64,000 nt of DNA from Sphingobium psychrophilum (GCF_012927105.1 NZ_JABBFV010000007.1:124001-188000); one strand, 5' to 3'; positions 18,273 to 29,798 are shown, counted from the stretch's first letter. Numbers and translations are program-made. The notes: generated from the letters alone by a model not told the origin.

Positions 18273-20167
18273 GCCTCTCCCCCGCCTTTCTCGACGAACT
18301 GCGGATGCGCACGTCGTTGTCCACCCTGATCGGCCGCACGATCAAGGTTACCAAGGCCGGCCGCGAATATAAGGCCTGCTGCCCCTTCCATAATGAAAAG
18401 ACGCCCAGCTTCACGATTAACGATGAAAAGGGCTTCTACCATTGTTTCGGCTGCGGCGCGCATGGCGATGCGATCCGCTGGATGACGGACCAGCGCGGCC
18501 TGCCCTTCATGGAGGCGGTGAAGGAACTGGCGCAGGCGGCCAGCATGGACGTGCCCGCCCCCGACCCGCGCGCCGCCAAGCGCGCCGAGCAGGCCAAGGG
18601 ACTGCATGACGCCATGGCCGCGGCGCAGGGCTTTTTCGAGGAGCAGTTGGGCGGCATCGACGGCGGCGAAGCGCGCGCCTATCTGCAAAAGCGCGGCATC
18701 AGCGACACGACCCGCCGCACCTTCGGCTTCGGCTTTTCCCCCGACGGACGCGGCCGCCTCAAGACCGCGCTCAAGGATTTCGGCGAACCGATGCTGGTCG
18801 AGGCCGGGCTGCTGATCGATCCCGAAGCGCTGGAACAGGGCAATGCCAAGAAGCGCGAAAGCTATGATCGTTTCCGCGGCCGACTGATGCTGCCCATTCG
18901 CGATATTCGCGGGAGGGTGATCGCCTTTGGCGGTCGCATATTGGGCGCTGGCGAGCCTAAATATCTGAACTCGCCCGACACGCCGCTGTTCGACAAAGGC
19001 CGCACCCTCTACAATATCGACCGCGCTTCCCCCGCCAGCCGCCAGACCGAGCGCGTGATCGTGGTCGAAGGCTATATGGACGTGATCGCGCTGGCGCAGG
19101 CCGGGTTCGGCGACGCCGTCGCCCCGCTCGGCACCGCCCTGACCGAACATCAGATCGAACGGCTGTGGAAAATGGTCGAAGTGCCGATCCTCTGCTTCGA
19201 CGGCGATTCGGCGGGGCAGAAGGCCGCGATCCGCGCCGCCAACCGCGCCCTGCCCCTGCTGCGCCCCGGCCATAGCCTGTGTTTTGCCACCCTGCCGCCG
19301 GGCAAAGACCCCGACGATCTGATCCGCGAGAGCGGCCCGCAGGCGATGGAAGCGGTGCTCAAGGCTGCCGAGCCGCTGATCGAACGGCTGTGGAGCCATG
19401 AACTGAGCGCCATGCCGCTCGACACACCCGAACAGAAGGCCGCGCTCAAGCAGCGGCTGCGCGCCATAACGGATGCGATCACCCATCCCGACGTCCGCGC
19501 CCATTATGCCCATGAATTTCGCGAACGCTATGATGCGCGCTTCTTCGCCCGGCGCGATAACGCCCCGGCGCAAAGGCAGGCGCGTGGCGGCGGCGATGGC
19601 GGCCGTTGGCAGCGCGACAAGCGCGGCAATTGGAAAGCGCCGATTCCCGCGGCCGGCTTCGAAGCCCGTGCCATCGGCACAAATGGCCTGGAACAGCGGC
19701 TGCTGCGCGCCGTCCTGGCCAGCCTGCTGCGCCATCCCGAACAGATTCTGCCCCATCGCGAGATGCTGTCGGCGCTGCAAATCGCCGATTCGCTGCTGGC
19801 GCAGCTGCTGGACGTGATGATCGGCGCGTCCTTCCGCAAAGAAACAGTTGAAACGCAGGCCCTCCTTACCATATTGGGGCAAGGTGAGTTGTATAATATG
19901 GCTAAGGGGATGCTCCGGGCCGATGCGTTCAAACTCACTCCCGACAGGACGACCACCGATCCTGATCGCGTCGCACGCGATCTTGAGGAGGCCGTTCGGG
20001 TGATGACGCAGGGACCAGAGCTTGAGCGGAATTTGGCCGTGGCGACCGAGCGGGTGAAGGCAGATGTAAGCGAAGAGAATTTGCTGGCGCAAAATCATGC
20101 GCTGGTGGCTCATCGCAACCATCTTATCCGCTTGGCGGAACTAGGCCAGTCCGAAGACATTGTTTGA
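18269..20167 (+). CDS. dnaG: DNA primase
   Basis: A 632-residue DnaG. The CHC2 zinc finger has C38, H41, C59 and C62; the Toprim domain carries EGYMDVIAL (about residue 266) and FDGDSAG (about 308); a C-terminal helicase-interaction region follows a Gly/Arg-rich linker. It makes RNA primers for replication. The conserved N-terminus MSLSPAFLDELR requires TTG 18269 as start, with GGGAGGGG just upstream contributed by the right arm of the nuclease cassette. The start overlaps the DUF559 stop. rpoD follows 41 bases later. Confidence 0.97.
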   Translation: MSLSPAFLDELRMRTSLSTLIGRTIKVTKAGREYKACCPFHNEKTPSFTINDEKGFYHCFGCGAHGDAIRWMTDQRGLPFMEAVKELAQAASMDVPAPDPRAAKRAEQAKGLHDAMAAAQGFFEEQLGGIDGGEARAYLQKRGISDTTRRTFGFGFSPDGRGRLKTALKDFGEPMLVEAGLLIDPEALEQGNAKKRESYDRFRGRLMLPIRDIRGRVIAFGGRILGAGEPKYLNSPDTPLFDKGRTLYNIDRASPASRQTERVIVVEGYMDVIALAQAGFGDAVAPLGTALTEHQIERLWKMVEVPILCFDGDSAGQKAAIRAANRALPLLRPGHSLCFATLPPGKDPDDLIRESGPQAMEAVLKAAEPLIERLWSHELSAMPLDTPEQKAALKQRLRAITDAITHPDVRAHYAHEFRERYDARFFARRDNAPAQRQARGGGDGGRWQRDKRGNWKAPIPAAGFEARAIGTNGLEQRLLRAVLASLLRHPEQILPHREMLSALQIADSLLAQLLDVMIGASFRKETVETQALLTILGQGELYNMAKGMLRADAFKLTPDRTTTDPDRVARDLEEAVRVMTQGPELERNLAVATERVKADVSEENLLAQNHALVAHRNHLIRLAELGQSEDIV

Positions 20168-20173
20168 TGAGAT

Positions 20174-20189
20174 CGCCCTTGCGAGGGCG
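20174..20189 (+). promoter_or_regulatory. Hairpin between dnaG and rpoD
   Basis: CGCCCT-TGCG-AGGGCG forms a compact six-base-pair stem without a T-run. In E. coli an RNA processing or attenuation signal lies at the equivalent junction; a similar role here is inference. Confidence 0.4.
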
Positions 20190-20208
20190 GCGGAGTTAAG
20201 GCGAATAC

Positions 20209-22263
<2,055 letters not shown>

Positions 22264-22306
22264 ATTAAAACGCATCGGTAAATGTAAATTAACCATCGTT
22301 GACGGA

Positions 22307-22333
22307 AAAGGGCGGCTTTCACGGTCGCCCTTT
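22307..22333 (+). terminator. Intrinsic terminator after rpoD
   Basis: AAAGGGCG (22307-22314) pairs with CGCCCTTT (22326-22333) around an eleven-base loop, followed by a short T-rich stretch. It lies 44 bases after the stop codon. Confidence 0.75.
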
Positions 22334-22419
22334 CTGATTCCGTAAACCGGACGTTTACTCCGGCGCACTATGCCTTGGGATTACAGCCTGCGCATGCGGG
22401 GCATCACAGGGATTTGGGC

Positions 22420-23100
22420 ATGAGCGAAGCGGCACCGCGCTATCAATTTGGCGACATAGCGCGAGTCCTGGAGGCGCTGGTCGCCGCCGATGGAACGGCC
22501 GCTCACGCCTATGCCCACCGCGCCAGCACCGGCGTCGCGCGCGATGCCCTGCCCTCGCTCTCCGACCTCGCCGACGCTGCCTATTATCTCTGCATGCTCC
22601 ACGGCCGTCATCCCGGCGTGATCGATCATGCCGCGACCCGCTCCGCCGACAATGCGGCACGCCAGTGGTTGATCGAAACCGGCGACGCCTTCGCCCGCGA
22701 ACGCGCCTACCTCGCCCAGGTCACGGTCGCCGTCGGCCCCGCCCCCAGCACGGCGGGCCAGGCCGATTGCGAAACCGCCGTCAGCCAGCAACGCCACGCA
22801 CTCGACATGCTGGCCCAGTCCGACCGGCGCGGCTGCGCCATGGGCGCGGCGATGGCGCTGGTGCTCGACTGGCGCGCCGTGCGTCATGTGCTCGACATGG
22901 CGGCGCTGCGCGCAGGGCTGGAACCCCATGCCTGCACCCTGCCCGATCGCAATGTGACGCTGGACGTTGCCCGCGCCATTGGCGGCGACGATGGCATCGA
23001 CCGGGCGATTCAATTCGGCGCGCGCCAGTTACTGAACCAGCATCGCGGCCTGTGGGATCTGCTCGCCGCCCGCGCCGACGTGCGCGCGCGGCAAGCCTGA
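22420..23100 (+). CDS. Conserved-looking helical hypothetical protein
   Basis: A 226-residue soluble protein I cannot place in a family. It is mostly alpha-helical and Ala-rich with many histidines (HAYAHR, MLHGRHPGVIDHA, QQRHALDML), features DWRAVRHVLDMAALRAGLEPH and has no signal or membrane segment. ATG 22420 was preferred over an open extension to 22375 because MSEAAPRYQFGD resembles a natural N-terminus. Codon use equals that of the neighbours. It lies alone after the rpoD terminator. Confidence 0.65.
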   Translation: MSEAAPRYQFGDIARVLEALVAADGTAAHAYAHRASTGVARDALPSLSDLADAAYYLCMLHGRHPGVIDHAATRSADNAARQWLIETGDAFARERAYLAQVTVAVGPAPSTAGQADCETAVSQQRHALDMLAQSDRRGCAMGAAMALVLDWRAVRHVLDMAALRAGLEPHACTLPDRNVTLDVARAIGGDDGIDRAIQFGARQLLNQHRGLWDLLAARADVRARQA

Positions 23101-23194
23101 CCAGCCCTTTAACGCCTAATTCCCCTTTCGAGATTGCGCCTGCACGCGGCTTTGCCTAGTCCGGTTGCCATAGGCAACGGAATGGACCAGCAAG

Positions 23195-24040
23195 ATGCGC
23201 TTTGAAGGCACGCAGGATTATGTCGCCACCGACGACCTGAAGGTCGCGGTCAACGCCGCCGTATTGCTGCGCCGTCCGCTGCTGGTGAAGGGCGAACCGG
23301 GCACCGGCAAGACCGTCCTGGCCCAGGAAATCGCCAAGGCGCTGGACGCGCCACTCATCGAATGGAACGTCAAGTCCACGACCAAGGCACATCAGGGCCT
23401 GTATGAATATGACGCCGTCGCCCGCCTGCGCGATGGCCAGTTGGGCGATGAGCGCGTCCACGACATCGCCAATTATATCCGCAAGGGCAAGCTGTGGGAG
23501 GCCTTCACCTCGCCCAAGCTGCCCGTCCTGCTGATCGACGAGATCGACAAGGCCGACATCGAATTTCCCAACGACCTGTTGCAGGAACTCGATCGCATGG
23601 CTTTCCACGTCTATGAAACGGGGCAAACCGTCGCTGCGGTCGATCGCCCGGTCGTCATCATCACGTCCAACAACGAGAAGGAACTGCCCGACGCCTTCCT
23701 GCGCCGTTGTTTCTTCCACTATATTAAATTCCCCGACCGCGACACACTGGCGAAAATCGTTGATGTACATTTTCCCGGCATCCAGAAAATCCTGGTCAGC
23801 AAGGCAATGGATATCTTTTACGAGATACGCGACGTGCCCGGCCTCAAGAAAAAGCCTTCGACCTCCGAACTGCTCGACTGGCTCAAGCTGCTGCTGAACG
23901 AGGATATGCCGCTTGATGTGCTCCAGAATAGCGACCCGACAAAGGCGATCCCGCCGCTCCACGGCGCGCTGCTCAAAAACGAGCAGGACATCATGATGTT
24001 CGAACGCCTCGCCTTCATGGCGCGGCGACAGGGGCGGTAG
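23195..24040 (+). CDS. MoxR-family AAA+ ATPase
   Basis: A 281-residue ATPase with Walker A GEPGTGKT (33-40), Walker B LLIDEIDKAD, sensor 1 IITSNNEKELPDAFLRRC and a C-terminal lid. MoxR ATPases act as chaperones that mature metal enzymes or regulate complexes together with a VWA-domain partner. A matching CoxE-like VWA protein is encoded at 27337-28518, same strand but separated by a GFA protein, a secreted protein and an opposite-strand chemoreceptor. The leader contains a small hairpin GTTGCC-ATA-GGCAAC at 23164-23178. Confidence 0.92.
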   Translation: MRFEGTQDYVATDDLKVAVNAAVLLRRPLLVKGEPGTGKTVLAQEIAKALDAPLIEWNVKSTTKAHQGLYEYDAVARLRDGQLGDERVHDIANYIRKGKLWEAFTSPKLPVLLIDEIDKADIEFPNDLLQELDRMAFHVYETGQTVAAVDRPVVIITSNNEKELPDAFLRRCFFHYIKFPDRDTLAKIVDVHFPGIQKILVSKAMDIFYEIRDVPGLKKKPSTSELLDWLKLLLNEDMPLDVLQNSDPTKAIPPLHGALLKNEQDIMMFERLAFMARRQGR

Positions 24041-24056
24041 GGCAGGATAACCCTAC

Positions 24057-24133
24057 ATCCGTTCGCTTCGAGCGTGTCGAGAAGCGGGCAGAGCGTTGCC
24101 AGCGTTTCTCGACGTCGCTCGAAACGAACGGAT
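24057..24133. repeat. Imperfect inverted repeat between moxR and GFA gene
   Basis: The left arm 24057-24083 (ATCCGTTCGCTTCGAGCG onward) and right arm 24105-24133 (ending GCTCGAAACGAACGGAT) are mutually inverted with a few mismatches, with about 21 bases between. It is a sphingomonad-type dispersed repeat related to 10662-10688. Confidence 0.75.
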
Positions 24134-24152
24134 CTTGTTCTAAGGAATATCT

Positions 24153-24566
24153 ATGCCCCATTCCGCCGGATGCCTCTGCGGCGCTGTCCGCATTACCATC
24201 GACGCAGACCCCATCGCCGCGCGCATGTGCTGGTGCCGCCTGTGCCAATATCTGGGCGGCGGATCGGCGACCGTGAACGTCTGCTTCCCGACCGACCATA
24301 TTGTCACGACCGGCGACGTCCGTTGGCATGACAGCGTCGCCGACAGCGGCAACGCGATGAAGCGCGGCTTCTGCCCGAACTGCGGCACGCCGCTGTTCAG
24401 CCTGGCCGAATCGCGCCCGCATCTGACCTTCATCCGTGCCGGCGCGCTTGACGATCCTTCGCTGATCGGCCCGCAGGCGGTGATCTGGACCGATGCCGCA
24501 CCCGACTGGGCGCATCATGATCCCGATCTGCCCCACTATCCGGCGCAAATCCCGCCTATTGCCTGA
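24153..24566 (+). CDS. GFA family (CENP-V/GFA domain) zinc protein
   Basis: A 137-residue protein with the complete cysteine set of the GFA fold: C7 and C9 in GCLCG, C26/C28/C31 in CWCRLC, and C74/C77 in CPNCGTPL, which bind zinc. Family members include glutathione-dependent formaldehyde-activating enzyme, but most are of unknown activity and the specific substrate cannot be told. AAGGA lies six to seven bases before ATG 24153. A repeat separates it from moxR, so co-transcription is uncertain. Confidence 0.88.
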   Translation: MPHSAGCLCGAVRITIDADPIAARMCWCRLCQYLGGGSATVNVCFPTDHIVTTGDVRWHDSVADSGNAMKRGFCPNCGTPLFSLAESRPHLTFIRAGALDDPSLIGPQAVIWTDAAPDWAHHDPDLPHYPAQIPPIA

Positions 24567-24652
24567 AATCGGCGCTTGCGTACCCCGGTTTAGTCTGTAG
24601 CCTCCCTGTCATAGTTCAATGCCGCGCAAAGACGGTATCGACCTGGAGAGTG

Positions 24653-25726
24653 ATGACGATGCCGAAGCGCGCCCAAGGACTCATGGCCACCATAGCCTCC
24701 GCCACGGCGCTTCTTTCTGCCGCGGCGCTGTGCATTGCCATCCCGTCGATCGCCCACGCCGCCGACGCCGAAGCCTGGACCCCGACCGACAGCGCCATCC
24801 GCGCCGTATCCGCAGGCATCGCCCTGCCCCAGACCGTCGCCGGTCTTTCGCTCAGCAAGAGCGGCGAAGCCTCCAATGGTGGCCGCGCAGTCGATAATTA
24901 TGCGCAATATCTGTCGGAAGATGGCGCCATCCAGGCGACCCTCTACGTCTATCTGCCGACCTATGCCGACGCCTCGCTCGCCGCCTATATGACCGACAAG
25001 GCGGTGATGGAGCGGTTCGGCGCGAAGACCCGCCGCACCGCCTATGCCAGCGCCCCCGTCGCCGGCCGAGCGGACAGCGCGATCCGCGCCGTCTATGACG
25101 ATGCCGCCGACGGCGCGCTGACCACGGCCGCCGGGTTCGTCCATGCCGGGCGCTGGATCGTCAAGATCCGCGTGACCGGCCCGACCGAGCGTCGCGGCGA
25201 AGTGCTGGCCGGCCTGGACGGCATGCTCGCCAACCTGTCGGTCGATGATACCGCCAGCCTGCACGCCACCGCTCCCGCCAGCTTCGCCGCCTGTCCCGCC
25301 GCGCCGACCGCCGACGCCCGGCTGACCCCGGCCAAACCCGCACAGGAAGCCGCGCCGCAGGATGTTCGCATCCCGCGCGATGGCAAGGATGCACTTTGCA
25401 TCCGCGGCACCGTGGCCACCGCCGAGGGCCACTACGACATGCTGCAACAGGCTGGGCGCAGCGACGGCGCGATCATCGTGCCGGTGGACGACAGCGGCAC
25501 CGTGCTGGCCTTCGATCCCGCCGCCAACGGCGCAGGCTATAAGTTGTCGATCCACATGGTCGGTCAAACCGACCTCTATGGGGTCTATGACAAAGTGCCA
25601 AGCCCGCATCAGATAGCCGCGATTATCGACGGCAAGGACACCCAGACCGCCGAAGCACAGGCCGTCGCCACCTATGCCGCCAATGGCGAGGTGACGGTCA
25701 GCCGTCTGGCGCAAAAGGGGCGCTGA
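24653..25726 (+). CDS. Secreted hypothetical protein
   Basis: A 357-residue predicted periplasmic protein. A signal peptide is clear: basic start MPKRAQ, a hydrophobic core (residues about 12-34) and an AHA-type cleavage site near residue 38. The mature part has repeated beta-like segments (IQATLYVYLPTYADASLAAYM, GFVHAGRWIVKIRVTGP) and two cysteines, but I recognise no domain. GTG 24650, ATG 24653 and ATG 24659 compete as starts; GGAGAG upstream fits either ATG. A GC-rich palindromic repeat follows the gene. Confidence 0.75.
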   Translation: MTMPKRAQGLMATIASATALLSAAALCIAIPSIAHAADAEAWTPTDSAIRAVSAGIALPQTVAGLSLSKSGEASNGGRAVDNYAQYLSEDGAIQATLYVYLPTYADASLAAYMTDKAVMERFGAKTRRTAYASAPVAGRADSAIRAVYDDAADGALTTAAGFVHAGRWIVKIRVTGPTERRGEVLAGLDGMLANLSVDDTASLHATAPASFAACPAAPTADARLTPAKPAQEAAPQDVRIPRDGKDALCIRGTVATAEGHYDMLQQAGRSDGAIIVPVDDSGTVLAFDPAANGAGYKLSIHMVGQTDLYGVYDKVPSPHQIAAIIDGKDTQTAEAQAVATYAANGEVTVSRLAQKGR

Positions 25727-25754
25727 AGGCGCACCCTATCGACTAAAACGTCAC

Positions 25755-25820
25755 GTGCTCCCGCGAAGGCGGGAGCCTAGTCCCGCCATATGAACTGGGC
25801 TCCCGCCCACGCGGGGACAC
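25755..25820. repeat. GC-rich palindromic element, copy 1 (TCCCGCG-AGGCGGGA type)
   Basis: A 66-base element whose ends are inverted (GTGCTCCCGCG near 25755, GCGGGGACAC at 25811-25820), each arm containing its own CCCGC/GCGGG stem. Its central segment AGTCCCGCC-ATAT-GAACT is nearly the reverse complement of the loop of the copy at 31028-31093. It lies between convergent genes and may also serve as terminator. Confidence 0.8.
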
Positions 25821-25832
25821 GCTGTTCAATCC

Positions 25833-27257
25833 TCAGATCAGATAACCCACCTCATATAGCCCCCAGCGCCGCCCGCCGAACACCAGCGGCACGAACACGC
25901 TGCGCAGCGCGCGATAGCGACCCTCGCCCAGATCCTGCCGATAGGTGTAGAGGAAGAAATCGCCTTCCTCCTGCAAGGCGCGACGGGTCTGGCTATCCAT
26001 GAAAATCTGCCGGTTGCGGGCGTTCTCCATGTTCCAATCATGCGCGCCGCGCCGCTGCAGCTGGCAACGCGCGCTGATATGGGTCGGAAGATAGCCATTC
26101 ATGTCGAGCAGGCAACAGCCGACGATCGCGCTGTCTTCGCTGGTGCGGCGGTCCAGCACCGGCCGCAATATGCCGTCCGCAAAATTGGTGAAGCCGTTGA
26201 GATATTGGACTGGCGCGGAGCCGCCGATCGGGCGGTAATCGGTGTCGAACAGTTGGGACAGGCTGATATCCCCCTTCTCCAGCGCCCGCTCGATCAGCGC
26301 GCCGACCTCTTCCGCACCATCCTCGGCCAAAGCGATATAGCGGCTGTTGCGCGTCTTCTGCGGCCCATGCGCCGCGGTATTAAGCATGGCGTTGGCCATG
26401 CCCTCCAACCCTTCCAACTGCTCGCGCGCGACATCGACCCGCGCCGCGCTGTCGCTCGCCGACCGGCTGAACGCCGCCAGCCCATGACGCAGCGCATTGA
26501 CGTCGCCATCGGCCGCGTCGGTGCAGGTGACGATGGCGCCCGACCGTTCGCCAAACTGAGTGACCAGCGAAGCGATCTCCGCCATGCTCAACCGCAGCCG
26601 GTCGATATGCGCGCCCGCCCCCCGGCCGCGCACGATGTTGGCTTCCACCCCACCGATCAGGTGGCGCGCGTCACGGTCCAACTGGGTCAGCTTGTCGCCG
26701 GCCGACGCGGCGGATTCCCCCGCCTGCCCTGCCAACCGTCTGATCTCGTCCGCGACCACGGCAAAGCCCTGGGTCGCCGCGCCGCCGCGCGCCGCCTCGA
26801 TCGCGGCATTGATCCCCAGCATCCGGGTCTGGCGCGCGATCGCGCCCAATTCCTCGCTGATATCGCCTACCGCCTCGATCACGGTCAGGAACTGGCGCAA
26901 ATGCCCCTCCAGCCCGGTGACATGCTCCACCAGCGCCGCCACCTCGCCCAGCGACAGGCCGATCACCTCATGCCCGTCGGCGATGATCCGGCCGGCGCGT
27001 CGTGCGGTCAGGCTCAATTCCTGCGCCGCAGCGACGCTCTCATTCTGACTGGCGGCCAGTGTTTCCATATTGGCCTGCAGGTTCGCCAGATGCGCTGAAT
27101 CGCCCTGGATACGGCGGTTCAACTCGCTCAAATATCCAGCCGTCTCGCTGCACTGCAATGCAATGTCGCCCGACCGTTCCCCCAGGTCAGCCAACAAATC
27201 CCTGTTTTCCAAGCGCGCCCCGCGTCCAATATGTGTTGTGGATAGTGACGGATTAAC
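25833..27257 (-). CDS. Soluble methyl-accepting chemotaxis-type protein
   Basis: A 474-residue receptor without transmembrane segment. The N-terminal half is a long coiled coil carrying the MCP signalling hairpin (IARQTRMLGINAAIEAARGG, then GFAVVADEIRRLAGQA), which would contact CheW and CheA. The C-terminal part (from about 355) resembles the PAS/Cache-like domain found at the end of some cytosolic chemoreceptors (LLDMNGYLPTHIS, FFLYTYRQDLGEGRY, WGLYEVGYL). The input signal is unknown. No che genes are nearby. ATG 27257 is used; 27272 is an alternative start. Confidence 0.88.
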   Translation of the reverse strand, partial: VNPSLSTTHIGRGARLENRDLLADLGERSGDIALQCSETAGYLSELNRRIQGDSAHLANLQANMETLAASQNESVAAAQELSLTARRAGRIIADGHEVIGLSLGEVAALVEHVTGLEGHLRQFLTVIEAVGDISEELGAIARQTRMLGINAAIEAARGGAATQGFAVVADEIRRLAGQAGESAASAGDKLTQLDRDARHLIGGVEANIVRGRGAGAHIDRLRLSMAEIASLVTQFGERSGAIVTCTDAADGDVNALRHGLAAFSRSASDSAARVDVAREQLEGLEGMANAMLNTAAHGPQKTRNSRYIALAEDGAEEVGALIERALEKGDISLSQLFDTDYRPIGGSAPVQYLNGFTNFADGILRPVLDRRTSEDSAIVGCCLLDMNGYLPTHISARCQLQRRGAHDWNMENARNRQIFMDSQTRRALQEEGDFFLYTYRQDLGEGRYRALRSVFVPLVFGGRRWGLYEVGYLI

Positions 27258-27336
27258 CATGCACCGCAACACTTAATATTCGGACAATCCGGGTGGTGAC
27301 GGCAGCTTGCATCGTCGCGCGCACTGGCCGACAAGC

Positions 27337-28518
27337 ATGGCCATGTTGCTCAACTTTCTCGACGCACTCCGCGCCGCCGGCATCAAGGCCAGCATCAAGG
27401 AGCATCTTCTGCTGCTCGAAGCGCTCGACCGCGACGTCATCGCGCGGCGGCCGGAGGATTTCTATTATCTCGCCCGCGCGACCTATGTGAAGGACGAAGG
27501 GCTGCTCGACCGGTTCGACCAGGTGTTCGCCAAGGTCTTCAAGGGTGTGTTGGGGCAGGACGGGGTCGAAGCGGAGATACCGGAGGACTGGCTGCGCTTG
27601 GTCGCCGAAAAATATCTTAGTGCCGAGGAGATGGAGAAGATCAAATCCCTGGGCGACTGGGACGCCATCATGAAGACGCTGAAAGAGCGGCTGGAGGAAC
27701 AGCAGGGCCGGCATCAGGGCGGCAGCAAGTGGATCGGCACCGGCGGCACATCCCCCTTCGGCAATGGCGGCTATAACCCGGAAGGCGTGCGCATCGGCGG
27801 CGAATCCCGGCACAAGCGCGCGATCAAGGTGTGGGAAAAGCGCGAATTCGCCAATCTCGATAACGCCAAGCAATTGGGTACCCGCAATATCAAGGTCGCG
27901 CTGCGCCGCCTGCGCCGCTTCGCGCGGGAAGGGGCGGCAGACGAACTGGACCTGGATGAAACCATCCGCGGCACCGCGCGCCAGGGTTGGCTCGACATTC
28001 GGATGCGGCCCGAACGGCATAATGCGGTCAAGCTGCTGCTGTTTCTGGACGTGGGCGGATCGATGGACCCGTTCGTGACGCTGTGCGAGGAGCTGTTCTC
28101 CGCCGCGACCGGCGAATTTAAGAATATGGAATTTTTCTACTTCCATAACTGCCTCTACGAAGGCGTGTGGAAGGATAATCGCCGCCGCTTTGCCGAGCGG
28201 ATTCCGACCTGGGATATCCTCCACAAATATGGCCATGATTATAAGGTCATCTTCGTCGGCGACGCGGCGATGAGCCCTTATGAGATCGCCCAGCCGGGCG
28301 GGTCGGTCGAACATATGAATGCGGAAGCCGGTGCCGTCTGGCTCCACCGCGTCGCCCATACCTATCCCGCCTGCGTGTGGCTCAATCCGGCGGCGGAAGC
28401 CCATTGGGGCTATAGCCAATCGACCAAGATGATCCGCGACCTGATGAACGATCGCATGTACCCACTGACGATCCAGGGCATTGATACGGCGATGCGCGAA
28501 CTGACGCGCAAGCGGTGA
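27337..28518 (+). CDS. CoxE-like VWA domain protein, probable MoxR partner
   Basis: A 393-residue cytosolic protein. A helical N-terminal domain (LLNFLDALRAAGIKASIKEH) precedes a Gly-rich linker and a C-terminal VWA domain. The metal-site motif is LDVGGSMDPF rather than DxSxS, which I regard as family-typical for CoxE-like proteins. Such proteins work with MoxR ATPases in assembling metalloenzymes; the likely ATPase is at 23195-24040. The frame is open from a TTG at 27307, but MAMLLNFLDAL at 27337 or the ATG two codons later is more likely. Confidence 0.85.
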   Translation: MAMLLNFLDALRAAGIKASIKEHLLLLEALDRDVIARRPEDFYYLARATYVKDEGLLDRFDQVFAKVFKGVLGQDGVEAEIPEDWLRLVAEKYLSAEEMEKIKSLGDWDAIMKTLKERLEEQQGRHQGGSKWIGTGGTSPFGNGGYNPEGVRIGGESRHKRAIKVWEKREFANLDNAKQLGTRNIKVALRRLRRFAREGAADELDLDETIRGTARQGWLDIRMRPERHNAVKLLLFLDVGGSMDPFVTLCEELFSAATGEFKNMEFFYFHNCLYEGVWKDNRRRFAERIPTWDILHKYGHDYKVIFVGDAAMSPYEIAQPGGSVEHMNAEAGAVWLHRVAHTYPACVWLNPAAEAHWGYSQSTKMIRDLMNDRMYPLTIQGIDTAMRELTRKR

Positions 28519-28657
28519 TCCATCGGTCGCAGTTTTGCGGGGAGCCGGATCATGATCTGGAATCCAGCAGAACTTGCTCTCAGAATATGGTGCCTCATTG
28601 CTTGGAAGCGGCTGGTCCCCAATTCCCCCCTCTTCCCCATTCCCGTAAATGCGCCCC

Positions 28658-29743
28658 TCACACTTGGAACAACACCCCGCCCGTCATCGCCTCCGCCACT
28701 CCCGTCGTACCCGGAAAGCTGATCGGCAGCCCTTTCAGGTGCCGCACCGCCATATAGGCGAAACCCTGCGCCTCCAGCGCGTCGCCATCCCATCCCAATC
28801 CATCGACCGACAACACAGTCGCGCCGGTCCGCTCGGCCAGCATCGCCATCAATGTATCATTATGCCGTCCGCCGCCCGCGACATGGATCGCCGTCGGCCG
28901 CTCCGGCAGATGATCGACCGCGCGCGCGACCGCCGCCGCCGTGAACGCCGTCAGCGTCGCCGCGCCATCCTCCAATGAAAGCCCCCGCACCGCATCGATG
29001 CTGAACTGCTCGCGATCGATGCTCTTGGGCGGCGGCGCGTCGAACCAGGGGTCGGCCATCATCGCCGCCAGCCGCGCGTCATCCACCCGCCCGCGCGCGG
29101 CGCAGGCCCCGCCCGCATCATAGGCGGCGTCTTCATGTGTCTGCATCCAATTGTCGATCAGCCCGCTCGCCATGCCGGTGTCAAACGCGATCAACGTCCC
29201 GTCCGACCCGATGAAGGTGATGTTCGCCACCCCGCCCAGGTTCAGCACCGCCGCCGGCTTGTCCAGCCCCGCGGCCAGCGCCCGGTGATAGACCGGCATC
29301 AGCGGCGCGCCTTGCCCGCCCGCCGCCACATCGGCTTGGCGCAGGTCGGCGACCACCGCTATGCCGAACGCCCCCGCCAGACCCGCGCCGTCGCCAATCT
29401 GCCAGGTCCAGCCCCGGTCGGGCTGATGCGCGACGGTATGGCCGTGAAATCCGATCACCGCCACATCCTCGGCGATATGCCCGCTGCGCCCCAGCATGTC
29501 AGCGATCGCCTGCACATGCCGCTCGGTCAATTCCGCCTCGACCGATGCGATCAACGGTTCGAAGCCAGGCTTCTCCATCGCCATCGCCCGCTGGCACGCT
29601 TCGGCGAGCCGCACCCGAAAGCCGTCATCATAGGCCATGGCGTGAAATTCGATCGGCTGGCTCAGCCCCTCGCCGTCCGTTTCGATCAGCGCCGCGTCGA
29701 TTCCGTCGCGCGATGTGCCGGACATCAGGCCGATTGCCAACAT
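28658..29743 (-). CDS. anmK: Anhydro-N-acetylmuramic acid kinase
   Basis: A 361-residue sugar kinase of the AnmK family: N-terminal [13 protein letters not shown], the phosphate-binding [37 protein letters not shown] and the C-terminal [10 protein letters not shown]. It hydrolyses and phosphorylates 1,6-anhydro-MurNAc during cell-wall recycling. The start ATG 29743 fits the conserved N-terminus; an open extension to 29806 is rejected. It is divergent from tyrS with only 55 bases between, so the promoters overlap. Confidence 0.96.
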   Translation of the reverse strand: MLAIGLMSGTSRDGIDAALIETDGEGLSQPIEFHAMAYDDGFRVRLAEACQRAMAMEKPGFEPLIASVEAELTERHVQAIADMLGRSGHIAEDVAVIGFHGHTVAHQPDRGWTWQIGDGAGLAGAFGIAVVADLRQADVAAGGQGAPLMPVYHRALAAGLDKPAAVLNLGGVANITFIGSDGTLIAFDTGMASGLIDNWMQTHEDAAYDAGGACAARGRVDDARLAAMMADPWFDAPPPKSIDREQFSIDAVRGLSLEDGAATLTAFTAAAVARAVDHLPERPTAIHVAGGGRHNDTLMAMLAERTGATVLSVDGLGWDGDALEAQGFAYMAVRHLKGLPISFPGTTGVAEAMTGGVLFQV

Positions 29744-29798
29744 GATCGAAAACTCCGCCTCTTTAACAGTCGCACCCGCAATGCTACAGGCGCGCGCC

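Noticed and set aside
18125..20122. A long minus-strand frame opposite dnaG
   Set aside because: Composition-driven shadow; the plus strand encodes complete primase with zinc finger and Toprim motifs.
28519..28657. A short gene between the VWA gene and anmK
   Set aside because: No frame with start, ribosome-binding site and plausible composition; the sequence looks non-coding.
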